From Pseudomonas sp. Irchel s3f7 (GTDB taxonomy: Bacteria; Pseudomonadota; Gammaproteobacteria; Pseudomonadales; Pseudomonadaceae), in NCBI RefSeq assembly GCF_900187615.1, contig NZ_FYDO01000009.1, positions 32,434 through 96,433 on the forward strand: a DNA stretch of 64,000 nucleotides, read 5' to 3'. This document shows positions 36,523-45,036 of this stretch, piece by piece. Under the pieces are notes generated by a model. It did not search any database. It was not told where the DNA came from and worked only from the letters and a program-made list of their open reading frames with translations. The translations under genes were made by a program, and so were the position numbers. Each line of letters starts with the position of its first letter. Within the stretch, counting starts at the first letter, position 1.

Positions 36523-38082
36523 ATGAAGTTGCGTAAACCCTTTCCCGTCGACCTGCGCGGGCTGATCCTGTTATTCGTACTGGTGTCGGTACTGGCGACG
36601 CTGTGTAACAGCCTCTTTGTCGCGTATCGGGTGCAGCGCGAGGCCTTGATCAATTCGACGCTGGAGGCCAACGGGGCCTACGCGGCGAAAGTGGCCTCCA
36701 GTATCGGTGAGTTCCTCGGGGCGGCGCACAGCCGCTTGAACTACAGCGCCAAAACGCTCGCCGAGCACTGGCACGATCCTTCGAAGCTGCACGAGGAGGC
36801 GCTTCGCTTGCAGGCGCAGGACACTGACTTCAATTCCATCGCCATTGTGGATGCCGCCGGCAAGGTGCTTCAGGCGTATCCGGATACGTTGCAAATCACC
36901 GGCAGTACGGTGTCTTCGGAAGGTATCGTCCAGGCACTCAAGGAGCGCCGTCCGGTGGTCAGCACGGCTTACGTATCCCTGGCCGGGAATCTGGTGGTGT
37001 TCATTTCGCAACCGGTACTCAACCGGTCCGGGGAGTTCCTTGGCGTGGTGGGTGGCTCCGTCTACCTGCTCAAGCAAAGCGTGTTTCACACGGTCATCAG
37101 CAGACATTTTCATCACGGGGGGACCTTTGCCTTTGTGGCGGACGGTAATCGGCGGCTGCTGTATCACCCTGACCAGAAAAGAATCGGCGAAGTCCTGGGC
37201 TCGAGCCCGACGGTGGACGCCGCCTTGAGCGGCGAAGTGGGGACCATGGCCGCCCCGAACTATCAAGGCATACCGATGCTGTCCGGTTTTGCGCCGGTGG
37301 CGGATGCAAATTGGGCGGTCGTGGTGCAGCAACCCACGGAGCGTAGCCTCGCCCCCCTGGACCCCCTCATGCGCAACATGATCCTGGGGATGGTGCCTGC
37401 CGGCATTGTCGGCGTGGGCCTGATTCTGCTAGGCACGACGCTGATTGCCCGGCCTTTGCGCCAGCTGTCCGCCGCCGCCAATCAACTGGCCGCCGCAGAA
37501 ACCGCCGGGCAACTGCAACGCATCAATGCCTGGTACCGCGACGCCTCGGCCATTCGCCAGGCAATGTTGACGGGCGTGCAATTGCTTCAGCAGAAGCTCG
37601 GTCAACTCAGCCACGAAGCGCAAAGCGATCCGCTGACGGGCCTGGCCAATCGTCGTGTCATGGCCAGCGTGCTCGATCTGCTGACGAAGACCGGACAGCG
37701 CTACTCGGTGCTGGCGCTGGATATCGATCACTTCAAACGGGTCAATGACACCTTCGGGCATGACGCGGGTGACGTTGCGCTGAAGACGGTCGCCGACATC
37801 CTCAAGCACAACTCCCGCACGGCGGACGTGGTCTGCCGCGCCGGGGGAGAGGAATTTACCCTGGTCCTGCCCGATACCCCGCTGGAAACCGCCAGGGCCA
37901 TCGGGGAGCGGATTCGAGAACATGTCGCTGATACCGAGATCCCGGGCGTTGGACGGTTGACCATCTCCATCGGCGTCGCTTGCCGGGGCGACGAGGCCGT
38001 GACGCCGGAAAGCCTGCTGAAGCGGGCCGATGAGTGTCTCTACCGCGCCAAGGAAGGAGGGCGCAACCGGGTGGAAGCGTAG
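36523..38082 (+). CDS. Diguanylate cyclase with periplasmic dCache-type sensor
   Basis: A 519-residue protein. The start is ATG 36523 after GGGTGGCGGA; a longer frame from TTG 36505 is possible. TM1 lies at about residues 14-35, a periplasmic Cache-like domain at about 40-285 (FNSIAIVDAAGKVLQAYPD, ISQPVLNRSGEFLGVVGGSVYL, FAFVADGNRRLLYHPD), TM2 at about 290-315, then GGDEF. The active site GGEEF is intact and an inhibitory RxxD (RTAD) lies five residues before it, so it should make cyclic di-GMP with product feedback. Monocistronic. Confidence 0.92.
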   Translation: MKLRKPFPVDLRGLILLFVLVSVLATLCNSLFVAYRVQREALINSTLEANGAYAAKVASSIGEFLGAAHSRLNYSAKTLAEHWHDPSKLHEEALRLQAQDTDFNSIAIVDAAGKVLQAYPDTLQITGSTVSSEGIVQALKERRPVVSTAYVSLAGNLVVFISQPVLNRSGEFLGVVGGSVYLLKQSVFHTVISRHFHHGGTFAFVADGNRRLLYHPDQKRIGEVLGSSPTVDAALSGEVGTMAAPNYQGIPMLSGFAPVADANWAVVVQQPTERSLAPLDPLMRNMILGMVPAGIVGVGLILLGTTLIARPLRQLSAAANQLAAAETAGQLQRINAWYRDASAIRQAMLTGVQLLQQKLGQLSHEAQSDPLTGLANRRVMASVLDLLTKTGQRYSVLALDIDHFKRVNDTFGHDAGDVALKTVADILKHNSRTADVVCRAGGEEFTLVLPDTPLETARAIGERIREHVADTEIPGVGRLTISIGVACRGDEAVTPESLLKRADECLYRAKEGGRNRVEA

Positions 38083-38095
38083 GTGCCAGCGATCG

Positions 38096-38314
38096 TCATT
38101 GCGAGTTATCTGCCCAATTCAATGTGGCCGCCTCACGCCACCGGACATCCGTGACGCCGTATCTCTGCGCCAGAGGCCTGGAGTAGATTTTCAATGGCGG
38201 ACGCCCGGGCTTGGGGATCGGCGCTATCCCGGCATCGCAACCGGCCCGGATGACGAATGTTCTGCGCTGGTCACGAAGTTTGTATTCGATAGGGTAGAGG
38301 TCGATGTGACTCAT
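38096..38314 (-). CDS. Small conserved-looking hypothetical protein
   Basis: A 72-residue protein MSHIDLYPIEYKLRDQRRTF..., rich in basic residues. The start has AGGAG eight bases upstream, which argues for real translation. No signal peptide, membrane helix or known motif seen. Convergent with the cyclase gene. Function unknown. Confidence 0.55.
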   Translation of the reverse strand: MSHIDLYPIEYKLRDQRRTFVIRAGCDAGIAPIPKPGRPPLKIYSRPLAQRYGVTDVRWREAATLNWADNSQ

Positions 38315-38503
38315 GGCAGCGCTCCTGTACTTGTAAGTAAGGGTGCGTTGTTACTGCAAAAAAATCCGACTATTTACTGGGCTGTTTTTCATATAAACGC
38401 GCCGGTAAAAAACAAGGTTCAAATACACCCATTCCAACCATGCAGATGCACTAACCGGTGTCTGTATTCATGTGTTTTTTTCTGTGGACTGCCTGCATCA
38501 GGT

Positions 38504-38531
38504 TGCGCAATTGGAGAGTCGCCTGCGCAAT
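38504..38531 (+). promoter_or_regulatory. AraC-type direct-repeat operator, TGCGCAAT-N12-TGCGCAAT
   Basis: Two exact TGCGCAAT half-sites begin 20 bases apart, the second followed by CGG. The same layout is at 42793-42820. A -10-like TAGCTT starts 36 bases after the second half-site's first base. This should be the promoter of the porin-MFS transcript, about 390 bases upstream of the porin start. Confidence 0.75.
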
Positions 38532-38786
38532 CGGGGAGGTTGCCGGGCCGAGCAATCGCTAGCTTAGGGTCCATCCAATAACAAGACTTTGCGCCAGCAA
38601 GGCTTATGCAATTCAGGTTAGCCAACGCCCTTTGTACGGGAAACCTTTAGCGGGATGGGAGATTTCCCCCCCAACGGATGCTGTTCATCTTGATACCGGC
38701 GCGACGTCTTCTGACTTACCTTGGGTAGACAAGAGGCGTGTCGCCGTAGCGGACTGTTCCAATGAGCCCGCCAAGCGTTTTACCCC

Positions 38787-38797
38787 AATAACAACAA
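38787..38797 (+). promoter_or_regulatory. Candidate Hfq/Crc site before leader ORF 1
   Basis: AATAACAACAA contains two overlapping AAnAAnAA matches just before AGG and the ATG at 38809. Confidence 0.5.
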
Positions 38798-38808
38798 TAG
38801 GCCTGACC

Positions 38809-38907
38809 ATGTTCGAACACATCGCTTTTTATATCCCTCATGTCATCCGTCTTTCGGTAGAAGAGGACTCGATGTTCGGCTGCAGGCGTGTTTTGTCATC
38901 AGTTTAA
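38809..38907 (+). CDS. Possible 32-residue leader ORF (MFEHIAFYI...)
   Basis: ATG 38809 opens MFEHIAFYIPHVIRLSVEED and ends at 38907, 52 bases before the porin gene. Its upstream region and first nine codons are closely similar to those of the ORF at 40258-40344, which precedes the MFS gene. Either these are short translated leaders or both are the 5' ends of one ancestral gene. No known family. Confidence 0.35.
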   Translation: MFEHIAFYIPHVIRLSVEEDSMFGCRRVLSSV

Positions 38908-38959
38908 TTCTGCTCCTATAAAAACAGTGCCCAAGCACATACAGATGTGGAGATGTTAG

Positions 38960-40210
38960 ATGTATCAGGTAAAGCAATCTTGCCGTGGGTTCGGTATTGC
39001 CAGCATGTTGGGGGTCATCTGTTCTCCCTTGGCAGCGCATGCCGATGTTATTGATGACAGTCGCTTCAAAGTGGATACGCGTAACTTCTATTTGCATCGC
39101 AACTACACCAATAACAATGCGCCGGTGCCTGAAGTGCATAGTTGGTCTCAGGGTTTTGATGCGCAGTTCACTTCCGGTTACACCGACACGGCCCTGGCCT
39201 TCGGCCTCGATGTGGATGCGCAGTCCGCCGTGCGCCTGGATTCGTCGGGCAACGACGGTTCGCTACCGTACAGCGTCCACGACCAGCAAGCAGCCGATGA
39301 GTACAGCCGGGCCGGCGCTACCTTCAAGACGCGCTACAGCAAGACCGAGCTGAAGGTCGGCGACCTTCGCCCACAATTGCCGGTGGCGTCCGATGACCCC
39401 AGTCGGCAGTTGGATACCATCTATCAAGGGGCCGTGGTTGAGTCCAAGGAAGTCGATGGGTTGACGATGACCGGCGGCCGTTTCTGGTCTGCCGTGACCC
39501 GCGAATCTTCCAACCACGAGAAGTTCTACAAGTTTGGTTCCACCGATGATCGCGACAGCGATGGCCTGGACTTTGGCGGTGCCACTTACGACATCTCCAA
39601 AAACCTGCAAGCCAGTTACTTTTATGGCGTGCTGCACGATATTTATCAGCAGCACTATTTCGGCCTGATGCACATGGCTGACTTGGGCAATGGCTACAAA
39701 CTGAAAACCGACTTGCGCTACTTCAATAACAATGAAGATGGCGACGCTTTAAACGGTGAGATCGACAACCGTTCCTACGGTGCCTTGTTCACCTTGCTCA
39801 AAAGCGCCCACATGTTTGGCCTCAGTTACCAGCGCATGCTCGGTGACAGCGTGTTCCCGACCATGAACGGCTATATCCCGCAACCTTACCTGGTGCACTG
39901 GTCATCCCTGGGCTTTGTCCGCCCGGAAGAAAAGTCCTGGGGCGCGCGCTACAGCTATGACTTTGCCGGGATGGGCATGCCGGGGCTGAAGTTCTACACC
40001 CGCTACATCAAGGGCACCAACTGGGACCGTGGCGGCAACCTCAGCGACAACGAGGAAAGCGAACGTTTCCTGGGGCTCAGCTACGTGGTGCAGAGCGGTG
40101 CGCTGCAAGGCCTTGGGCTGGATCTGCGCAACATCGACGTGAAACAGAAGTACGGCTACGACTACAACGAATTCCGTGTCGCCACGACCTACACCTGGAA
40201 GTTCTGGTAA
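38960..40210 (+). CDS. OprD-family outer-membrane porin
   Basis: A 416-residue substrate-specific porin. Signal peptide ends PLAAHAD; the OprD opening DSRFKVDTRNFYLHRNY is diagnostic, followed by WSQGFDAQFTSGYTDTALAFGLDV and the terminal YTWKFW. OprD-type channels take up amino acids, aromatic acids and other small carboxylates. It is followed by an MFS transporter and an opine-dehydrogenase-type operon under what seems to be the same AraC operator, so it probably imports that pathway's substrate. Confidence 0.92.
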   Translation: MYQVKQSCRGFGIASMLGVICSPLAAHADVIDDSRFKVDTRNFYLHRNYTNNNAPVPEVHSWSQGFDAQFTSGYTDTALAFGLDVDAQSAVRLDSSGNDGSLPYSVHDQQAADEYSRAGATFKTRYSKTELKVGDLRPQLPVASDDPSRQLDTIYQGAVVESKEVDGLTMTGGRFWSAVTRESSNHEKFYKFGSTDDRDSDGLDFGGATYDISKNLQASYFYGVLHDIYQQHYFGLMHMADLGNGYKLKTDLRYFNNNEDGDALNGEIDNRSYGALFTLLKSAHMFGLSYQRMLGDSVFPTMNGYIPQPYLVHWSSLGFVRPEEKSWGARYSYDFAGMGMPGLKFYTRYIKGTNWDRGGNLSDNEESERFLGLSYVVQSGALQGLGLDLRNIDVKQKYGYDYNEFRVATTYTWKFW

Positions 40211-40238
40211 GCCCGGTCCGTCCGGGGTTTGACCCCAT

Positions 40239-40246
40239 AACAATAA
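40239..40246 (+). promoter_or_regulatory. Candidate Hfq/Crc site before leader ORF 2
   Basis: AACAATAA fits AAnAAnAA and stands just before GAGG and the ATG at 40258. Confidence 0.5.
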
Positions 40247-40257
40247 GAGGCCTGATC

Positions 40258-40344
40258 ATGTTCGAACCCATCGTCCTTTACATCTGCCGTGCAAATTCCC
40301 AGTCGGTGTCCCGTGCACCGTCACCCGGCGCGCTACGCGCATGA
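40258..40344 (+). CDS. Possible 28-residue leader ORF (MFEPIVLYI...)
   Basis: MFEPIVLYICRANSQSVSRA... with GAGG ahead, ending 26 bases before the MFS start. It is the second copy of the element at 38781-38835. The similarity covers the A-rich motif, the ribosome site and the first nine codons, then stops. Confidence 0.35.
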   Translation: MFEPIVLYICRANSQSVSRAPSPGALRA

Positions 40345-40370
40345 GCGGATTCCAAAAGGAGCAAATACTG

Positions 40371-41726
40371 ATGAATATTCAGGTCGATAGCGCGGTCCTG
40401 CAGAAGAAGAAAACCTACATTTACGAGTGGTACGTGGTCGGCCTGTGCATGATCGCGTACATCTTTTCATTTGTGGATCGGCAGATCCTGGCGCTGATGA
40501 TCGAACCGATCAAAGCCGACCTGCAGATCAGCGACACCCAGTTCAGCTTGCTGCACGGGCTGGCCTTTTCGCTGTTCTACGCCGTCATGGGCATGCCCAT
40601 CGCCTATCTGGCCGACCGCTTCTCCCGGCCGAAGATCATCGCCGCCGGCGTGGTGTTCTGGAGTCTGGCGACGGCCGCCTGCGGTCTGAGCAAGAACTTC
40701 CTGCACATGTTCCTCGCCCGCATTGGCGTCGGTGTTGGTGAAGCGGCTCTGTCGCCTTCGGCCTACTCGATGTTCAGCGACATGTTCCCCAAGGAGAAAC
40801 TCGGTCGCGCCGTAGGCATTTACTCGATCGGTTCATTCGTCGGCGGTGGTCTGGCGTTCCTGGTCGGTGGCTATGTGATCTCGATGCTCAAGGACATGAG
40901 CACCATCGAGGTCGCCTTCCTCGGTGCGATGAAGGCCTGGCAACTGGCATTCTTCATTGTCGGCCTGCCCGGTATTTTGGTCGGCCTGTTGATCTGGCTC
41001 ACCGTACGTGATCCGGCGCGCAAGGGTCTGCAGGTTGATGCGCAGGGGCGGGCGAAGAAGGTCGCGCTGAGCGATGGTTTCCGTTTTCTCGGTCGCCACC
41101 GTGCCACCTTCACCTGCCATTACCTGGGCTTTTCGTTCTACGCCATGGTCCTGTTCTGCATGATGAGCTGGAGCCCGGCGCTGTATATCCGCAAGTTCGG
41201 CCTGTCGCCGATGGAAGCTGGGTACATGCTCGGCACCGTGCTGTTGCTGGCCAACACCACCGGTGTGCTGTTCGGTGGATGGCTCACCGATTATCTGGCC
41301 AAGAAAGGCCACCAGGACGCAGCCATGCGTACCGGCGTGATCGGTGCCCTCGGCATGGTGGTGCCGGCTGTATTGTTCCCCCAAGTCGATCAACTGTGGT
41401 TGTCGGTGACGCTGTTGGTGCCGGCGATGTTCTTCGCTTCGTTCCCGATGCCGGCGTCCACGGCGGCGATGCAGATCCTCGCGCCGAACCAGGTGCGTGC
41501 GCAGGTTTCCGCCATGTTCCTGCTGATCAGTAACCTGCTGGGCCTGGGGCTGGGGACCACGCTGGTGGCGCTGTTGACCGACCGTTACTTCGGATCGCCC
41601 GCGGCAGTCGGCTCGTCGATGTCGCTGGTGATCGCCGGTGCATCGGCATTGACTGCTCTGCTGCTCTGGCGTGGTTGCGGTCGTTTCCGCGAAAGTTATG
41701 CCCGGGAGTATCCGACCGGGGCTTGA
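40371..41726 (+). CDS. MFS transporter, Spinster-like
   Basis: A 451-residue major-facilitator permease. The start is ATG 40371 with AAGGAG ten bases upstream; an earlier ATG at 40341 has no ribosome site. Seen: the loop 2-3 motif GMPIAYLADRFSRPK, IGVGVGEAALSPSAYSM in helix 5 and twelve hydrophobic segments. The first helix FSFVDRQILALMIEPIKADL is typical of the Spinster-like group that carries carboxylates and lipids. Downstream of OprD and upstream of the AraC gene, it probably takes the same substrate over the inner membrane. Confidence 0.9.
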   Translation: MNIQVDSAVLQKKKTYIYEWYVVGLCMIAYIFSFVDRQILALMIEPIKADLQISDTQFSLLHGLAFSLFYAVMGMPIAYLADRFSRPKIIAAGVVFWSLATAACGLSKNFLHMFLARIGVGVGEAALSPSAYSMFSDMFPKEKLGRAVGIYSIGSFVGGGLAFLVGGYVISMLKDMSTIEVAFLGAMKAWQLAFFIVGLPGILVGLLIWLTVRDPARKGLQVDAQGRAKKVALSDGFRFLGRHRATFTCHYLGFSFYAMVLFCMMSWSPALYIRKFGLSPMEAGYMLGTVLLLANTTGVLFGGWLTDYLAKKGHQDAAMRTGVIGALGMVVPAVLFPQVDQLWLSVTLLVPAMFFASFPMPASTAAMQILAPNQVRAQVSAMFLLISNLLGLGLGTTLVALLTDRYFGSPAAVGSSMSLVIAGASALTALLLWRGCGRFRESYAREYPTGA

Positions 41727-41811
41727 TTGGTCATAGTCCGTGATCGGTACCTCGGCCTCGCTCCTGTGAAAGGGAGCGGGGCCGACACGCTCCAGATCAG
41801 GAGAATCCTTG

Positions 41812-42786
41812 ATGTTGAATGACGTACACCTGTTGGAACGGCACAGCCTGCTCAGCTCGGCCGATTACCGCGAGATCAAGGACAAGGTCAGCCAATACCT
41901 GTGCCCGCACAGCTTCAATGTGCTGCGGGACGAGCCCATGTACACGCAACTCAATGGCGTGTTTTTCGGCGACTCGGCGCTGCTCGACTTGCGCTATGGC
42001 GCGCCAGTGGAGATCACCATCGGCGACATCGCCGATCAGTACCTGTTTCGCATCACCTTGCAGGGGCATTGCGAGGTGGCCCACGGGCGGCGCAGCGCGG
42101 CGATGCAGTCGGGCTACCTGAGCGTTTCCTCGCCGTTTGCGCAAAGCCGCATCGTCACCGATGGCGAGTGCCGCAACCTGATCCTGCGCGTCGACCGGGA
42201 TGCCCTGGAGACGCAACTGCAGCGCCTGCTCGGCCGCAGCCTGCGGCAGTCGGTGATCTTTGATATCAGCGTCGACCATCTCGGCGCCGGCGTCGTCAGC
42301 CTCTATCACACCCTCGACTACATCTGCCGGCTCTACGGCAGCGGCGTCGACGGTTCGCGTCTGGCCAGCGGCCTGTCCGAATACCTGATGCAGTTGCTGC
42401 TCACTCAGTTGCCGCACAACTATTCGGCGGATCTGTTGATCGATTCGCGTGCGCCGCTGCCGCACCACGTCAAAAAGGCCCGCGACTACATCGAGGAACA
42501 CCTCGACGAACCGATCAGCCTGGCGACCTTGAGCGAACTGTGCGGCGTCTCGGTTCGCACCTTGCAGAACGGTTTCAACCAATTCCTTCAGCAGGCACCG
42601 GTCGAGTACATCCGCGACCGTCGGCTGGCGGTGATCCACGAATCGCTCAAGCAGGGCAGGGCCGGCGAAACCGTCACCGATATCCTGTTGCGTCACGGCA
42701 TCAACAGCTTCGGGCATTTTTCCAGCGCGTATCGGCAACGCTATGGTTGCCTGCCGTCGGACACCCTGCGTCGGCAGAAGCATTGA
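41812..42786 (+). CDS. AraC-family transcriptional activator
   Basis: A 324-residue regulator with an N-terminal AraC-binding-like cupin domain (residues about 20-190) and a C-terminal HTH_18 pair (LATLSELCGVSVRTLQNGF and GINSFGHFSSAYRQRYG). ATG 41812 has AGGAG ahead. It is the obvious candidate to bind the two TGCGCAAT direct repeats that stand before the porin and before the dehydrogenase pair. Inducer unknown, presumably the pathway substrate. Confidence 0.9.
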   Translation: MLNDVHLLERHSLLSSADYREIKDKVSQYLCPHSFNVLRDEPMYTQLNGVFFGDSALLDLRYGAPVEITIGDIADQYLFRITLQGHCEVAHGRRSAAMQSGYLSVSSPFAQSRIVTDGECRNLILRVDRDALETQLQRLLGRSLRQSVIFDISVDHLGAGVVSLYHTLDYICRLYGSGVDGSRLASGLSEYLMQLLLTQLPHNYSADLLIDSRAPLPHHVKKARDYIEEHLDEPISLATLSELCGVSVRTLQNGFNQFLQQAPVEYIRDRRLAVIHESLKQGRAGETVTDILLRHGINSFGHFSSAYRQRYGCLPSDTLRRQKH

Positions 42787-42792
42787 GACTTC

Positions 42793-42820
42793 TGCGCAAT
42801 CCGTCATTCGGCTGCGCAAT
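42793..42820 (+). promoter_or_regulatory. AraC-type direct-repeat operator, TGCGCAAT-N12-TGCGCAAT
   Basis: Half-sites at 42793 and 42813, each TGCGCAAT, the second followed by CGG as at 38524. A -10-like TAGGAT at 42849 starts 36 bases after the second half-site's first base, identical to the other copy. No good -35 is seen, as expected for an activated promoter. It serves the dehydrogenase pair. Confidence 0.78.
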
Positions 42821-42882
42821 CGGATAAGTGCACGACGGTGCGGCTCGATAGGATCGAGTCTCTAACAAAAAGGAGTATCTGC

Positions 42883-43989
42883 ATGAATATTACCGTGCTG
42901 GGTGGTGGTCACGGCTGTTACGCCGCTGCTGTCGAAATGGCTGAAAAAGGGCACCAGACCCGCCTGTGGCGTCGAGACTCCGCCGCGCTCAAGGCGCTGC
43001 TGGCCATCGGCAGCCTGACCATCAAGGACTACAAGGGCACTCGCAAATTGTCCGTCGGCCAGCCCGGCGACAAACTGTCGTTCACCGACGACCTGGCCGA
43101 AGCCCTGGCCGATGCGCAGCTGGTGATCATCCCGTTGCCGTCGACTTCCCATGAAGACCTGGCCAAACACGTCGCGCCGCACCTGCACGACGGTCAGGTG
43201 GTGTTCCTGCCGCCAGGCACTTTCGGCAGCTACGTGTTCGCCAAGGCCATGGTCGATGCGGGCAACCACAGCAAGGTGGCCTTTGCCGAGACCGGTACGC
43301 TGCCGTACCTGGTGCGCAAGCACGGTGCCAGCGATCTGGTGATCAGCGGCTACGCCACTCGCCTGCCGACCGGCGTATTCCCGAGCAACCTGTCCGAGCA
43401 TGCTTTCGCGGTGCTGCGTGAAGCCTACCCAAGCGTCGAGCCAATCGAAGATACCCTGAGCGGTGCGCTGATGAACGCGGGTCCCATCATTCACCCGCCG
43501 CTGATCATGATGAACGCCGGTCCCCTGGAGCATTTCGAGGCCTGGGACATTCACAACGAAGGCACCCAGCCGTCGATCCGCCGCGTGACCAATCAGCTGG
43601 ATGCCGAGCGCATGGCCGTGCGTGAAGCACTGACCTACGGCGCACCGCACTTCCCGCTGGCCGACCACTACAACACCACCGAAGGCGACGAGTGGATGTA
43701 CGGTCGCGGCGCTCACGGCAAGTTGACCGACAGTGGCGACTGGCGTGAAGACATCGACCTGCAGAAGCATCGCTACATGCTCGAAGACACCCGCCTGGGG
43801 TTGTCCTTCCTGGTGTCCGTCGGTCGTTGGGCCTGCGTACCGACGCCGGTTGCGCAGGGCTTGTTGAGCATCGCCTCGGTCGTCGCCTGTCGTGATCTCT
43901 ACGCCGAAGGCCGCACCCTGGAAAACCTCGGTCTTGCGACGCTGAGCCGGGCACAGATGACCGAGTTGCTGACCAAGGGCTACAACTGA
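42883..43989 (+). CDS. Opine (octopine/nopaline) dehydrogenase-family enzyme
   Basis: A 368-residue NAD(P)-dependent dehydrogenase. ATG 42883 has AAGGAG ahead. N-terminal Rossmann fold with ITVLGGGHGCYAA, then LVIIPLPSTSHEDL and FLPPGTFGSYVFA; the C-terminal helical domain holds ALMNAGPIIHPPLIMMNAG with the family's conserved histidine, and PHFPLADHYNT. Such enzymes form or cleave the secondary amine of an N-(carboxyalkyl)amino acid. With uptake genes present a catabolic direction is likely, but a carboxyalkyl hydroxy acid is also possible. Confidence 0.85.
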   Translation: MNITVLGGGHGCYAAAVEMAEKGHQTRLWRRDSAALKALLAIGSLTIKDYKGTRKLSVGQPGDKLSFTDDLAEALADAQLVIIPLPSTSHEDLAKHVAPHLHDGQVVFLPPGTFGSYVFAKAMVDAGNHSKVAFAETGTLPYLVRKHGASDLVISGYATRLPTGVFPSNLSEHAFAVLREAYPSVEPIEDTLSGALMNAGPIIHPPLIMMNAGPLEHFEAWDIHNEGTQPSIRRVTNQLDAERMAVREALTYGAPHFPLADHYNTTEGDEWMYGRGAHGKLTDSGDWREDIDLQKHRYMLEDTRLGLSFLVSVGRWACVPTPVAQGLLSIASVVACRDLYAEGRTLENLGLATLSRAQMTELLTKGYN

Positions 43990-44987
43990 TGAACGCCGTG
44001 CTGCCGCATGTCAGCGTGGTCGGTGCTGGCCGGATGGGCGAGGGTATTGCGTTGGCGTTCATCCATGCCGGTCTGCCGGTCAATCTGATCGACATCAAGG
44101 ATCGCGCCGAGGATGAGCGGCGCGGCTACTTCGAGCGCGTGCGGAACAACATCCGCAGCGAACTGCAGATGCTGGTACGCCTGGGTGTGCTCGAGGGGGA
44201 TCAGGCGGACATCGCGCTAGCCCGGCTGACGGTGCAATCAAAATCCCAGGCCGCGGCGACACTGCCTCAGTGCGACCTGGTGTTCGAAGCAGTGCCGGAA
44301 ATCATCGGGGTCAAGCAGGAGACCTTCGCCTGGGTCAGCGAGCATGTTCGGGCGTCGACCATCATCGCCTCGACCACGTCGACGTTTCTCGTTACCGAAC
44401 TGAGCGAAATGGTCAGTGAACCGCAGCGCTTTGTGAATGCGCACTGGCTCAACCCTGCGTACCTGATGCCGCTGGTGGAAGTCAGCCGCAGCGACGCGAC
44501 CTGCCCGCACGTGGTCGAGCGACTGCTGCAATTGCTCAAGCGAATCGGCAAGGTAGCGGTGGTGTGCAATCCAGTGGCTGGCTACATCGTGCCGCGCATC
44601 CAGGCGTTGGTGATGAACGAGGCTGCACGGATGGTGGAGGAGGGTGTGGCCAGCGCAGAAGACATCGACACCGCGGTGCGTGTCGGCTTCGGGCTGCGTT
44701 TCTCGGTGCTGGGGCTGCTGGAGTTTATCGACTGGGGCGGCGGCGACATTTTGTACTACGCCTCGCGCTACCTCAGTGGTGCGCTGTCACCACGTTTCGA
44801 ATCGCCGCAGGTCATCGCCGACAATATGCAAAACGGCCGCAATGGCTTGCGCGATGGACAGGGATTCTACGACTACCGTGACATGGACGTGGACGCCTAC
44901 AAGCAACAGCGTCTGGGGGATTTTGTGCGCAAGCTGGAGTTGTCAGGGCTGACACCAGCGTTCGAAGGGGCGTTGAAGCAGGTTTGA
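43989..44987 (+). CDS. 3-hydroxyacyl-CoA dehydrogenase-family enzyme
   Basis: A 332-residue NAD-dependent dehydrogenase. Its ATG shares one base with the upstream stop (TGATG), showing translational coupling. Seen: SVVGAGRMGEGIALAF, the catalytic histidine in NAHWLNPAYLMPLVEV and VVCNPVAGYIVPRIQAL of the helical domain. The HWLNPA (not HFFNPA) motif and size fit the group that includes L-carnitine and L-gulonate dehydrogenases, so the substrate need not be a CoA ester. It may act on the product of the opine-type enzyme or on a 3-hydroxy acid. Confidence 0.85.
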   Translation: MNAVLPHVSVVGAGRMGEGIALAFIHAGLPVNLIDIKDRAEDERRGYFERVRNNIRSELQMLVRLGVLEGDQADIALARLTVQSKSQAAATLPQCDLVFEAVPEIIGVKQETFAWVSEHVRASTIIASTTSTFLVTELSEMVSEPQRFVNAHWLNPAYLMPLVEVSRSDATCPHVVERLLQLLKRIGKVAVVCNPVAGYIVPRIQALVMNEAARMVEEGVASAEDIDTAVRVGFGLRFSVLGLLEFIDWGGGDILYYASRYLSGALSPRFESPQVIADNMQNGRNGLRDGQGFYDYRDMDVDAYKQQRLGDFVRKLELSGLTPAFEGALKQV

Positions 44988-44996
44988 GCGTGATTG

Positions 44997-45027
44997 GAGC
45001 AGAGCGACCCTCAGGGCCGCTCTGCTC
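44997..45027. terminator. Hairpin between convergent genes
   Basis: GAGCAGAGCG and CGCTCTGCTC make a perfect ten-base stem with an 11-base loop. Neither strand has a good T run, so it is a weak or factor-aided terminator. Confidence 0.6.
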
Positions 45028-45036
45028 AAACAAACA

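Noticed and set aside
38632..38808. 91-residue ORF covering the porin leader
   Set aside because: Only the part from ATG 38809 has a ribosome site and a similar second copy; the upstream extension shows no coding character.
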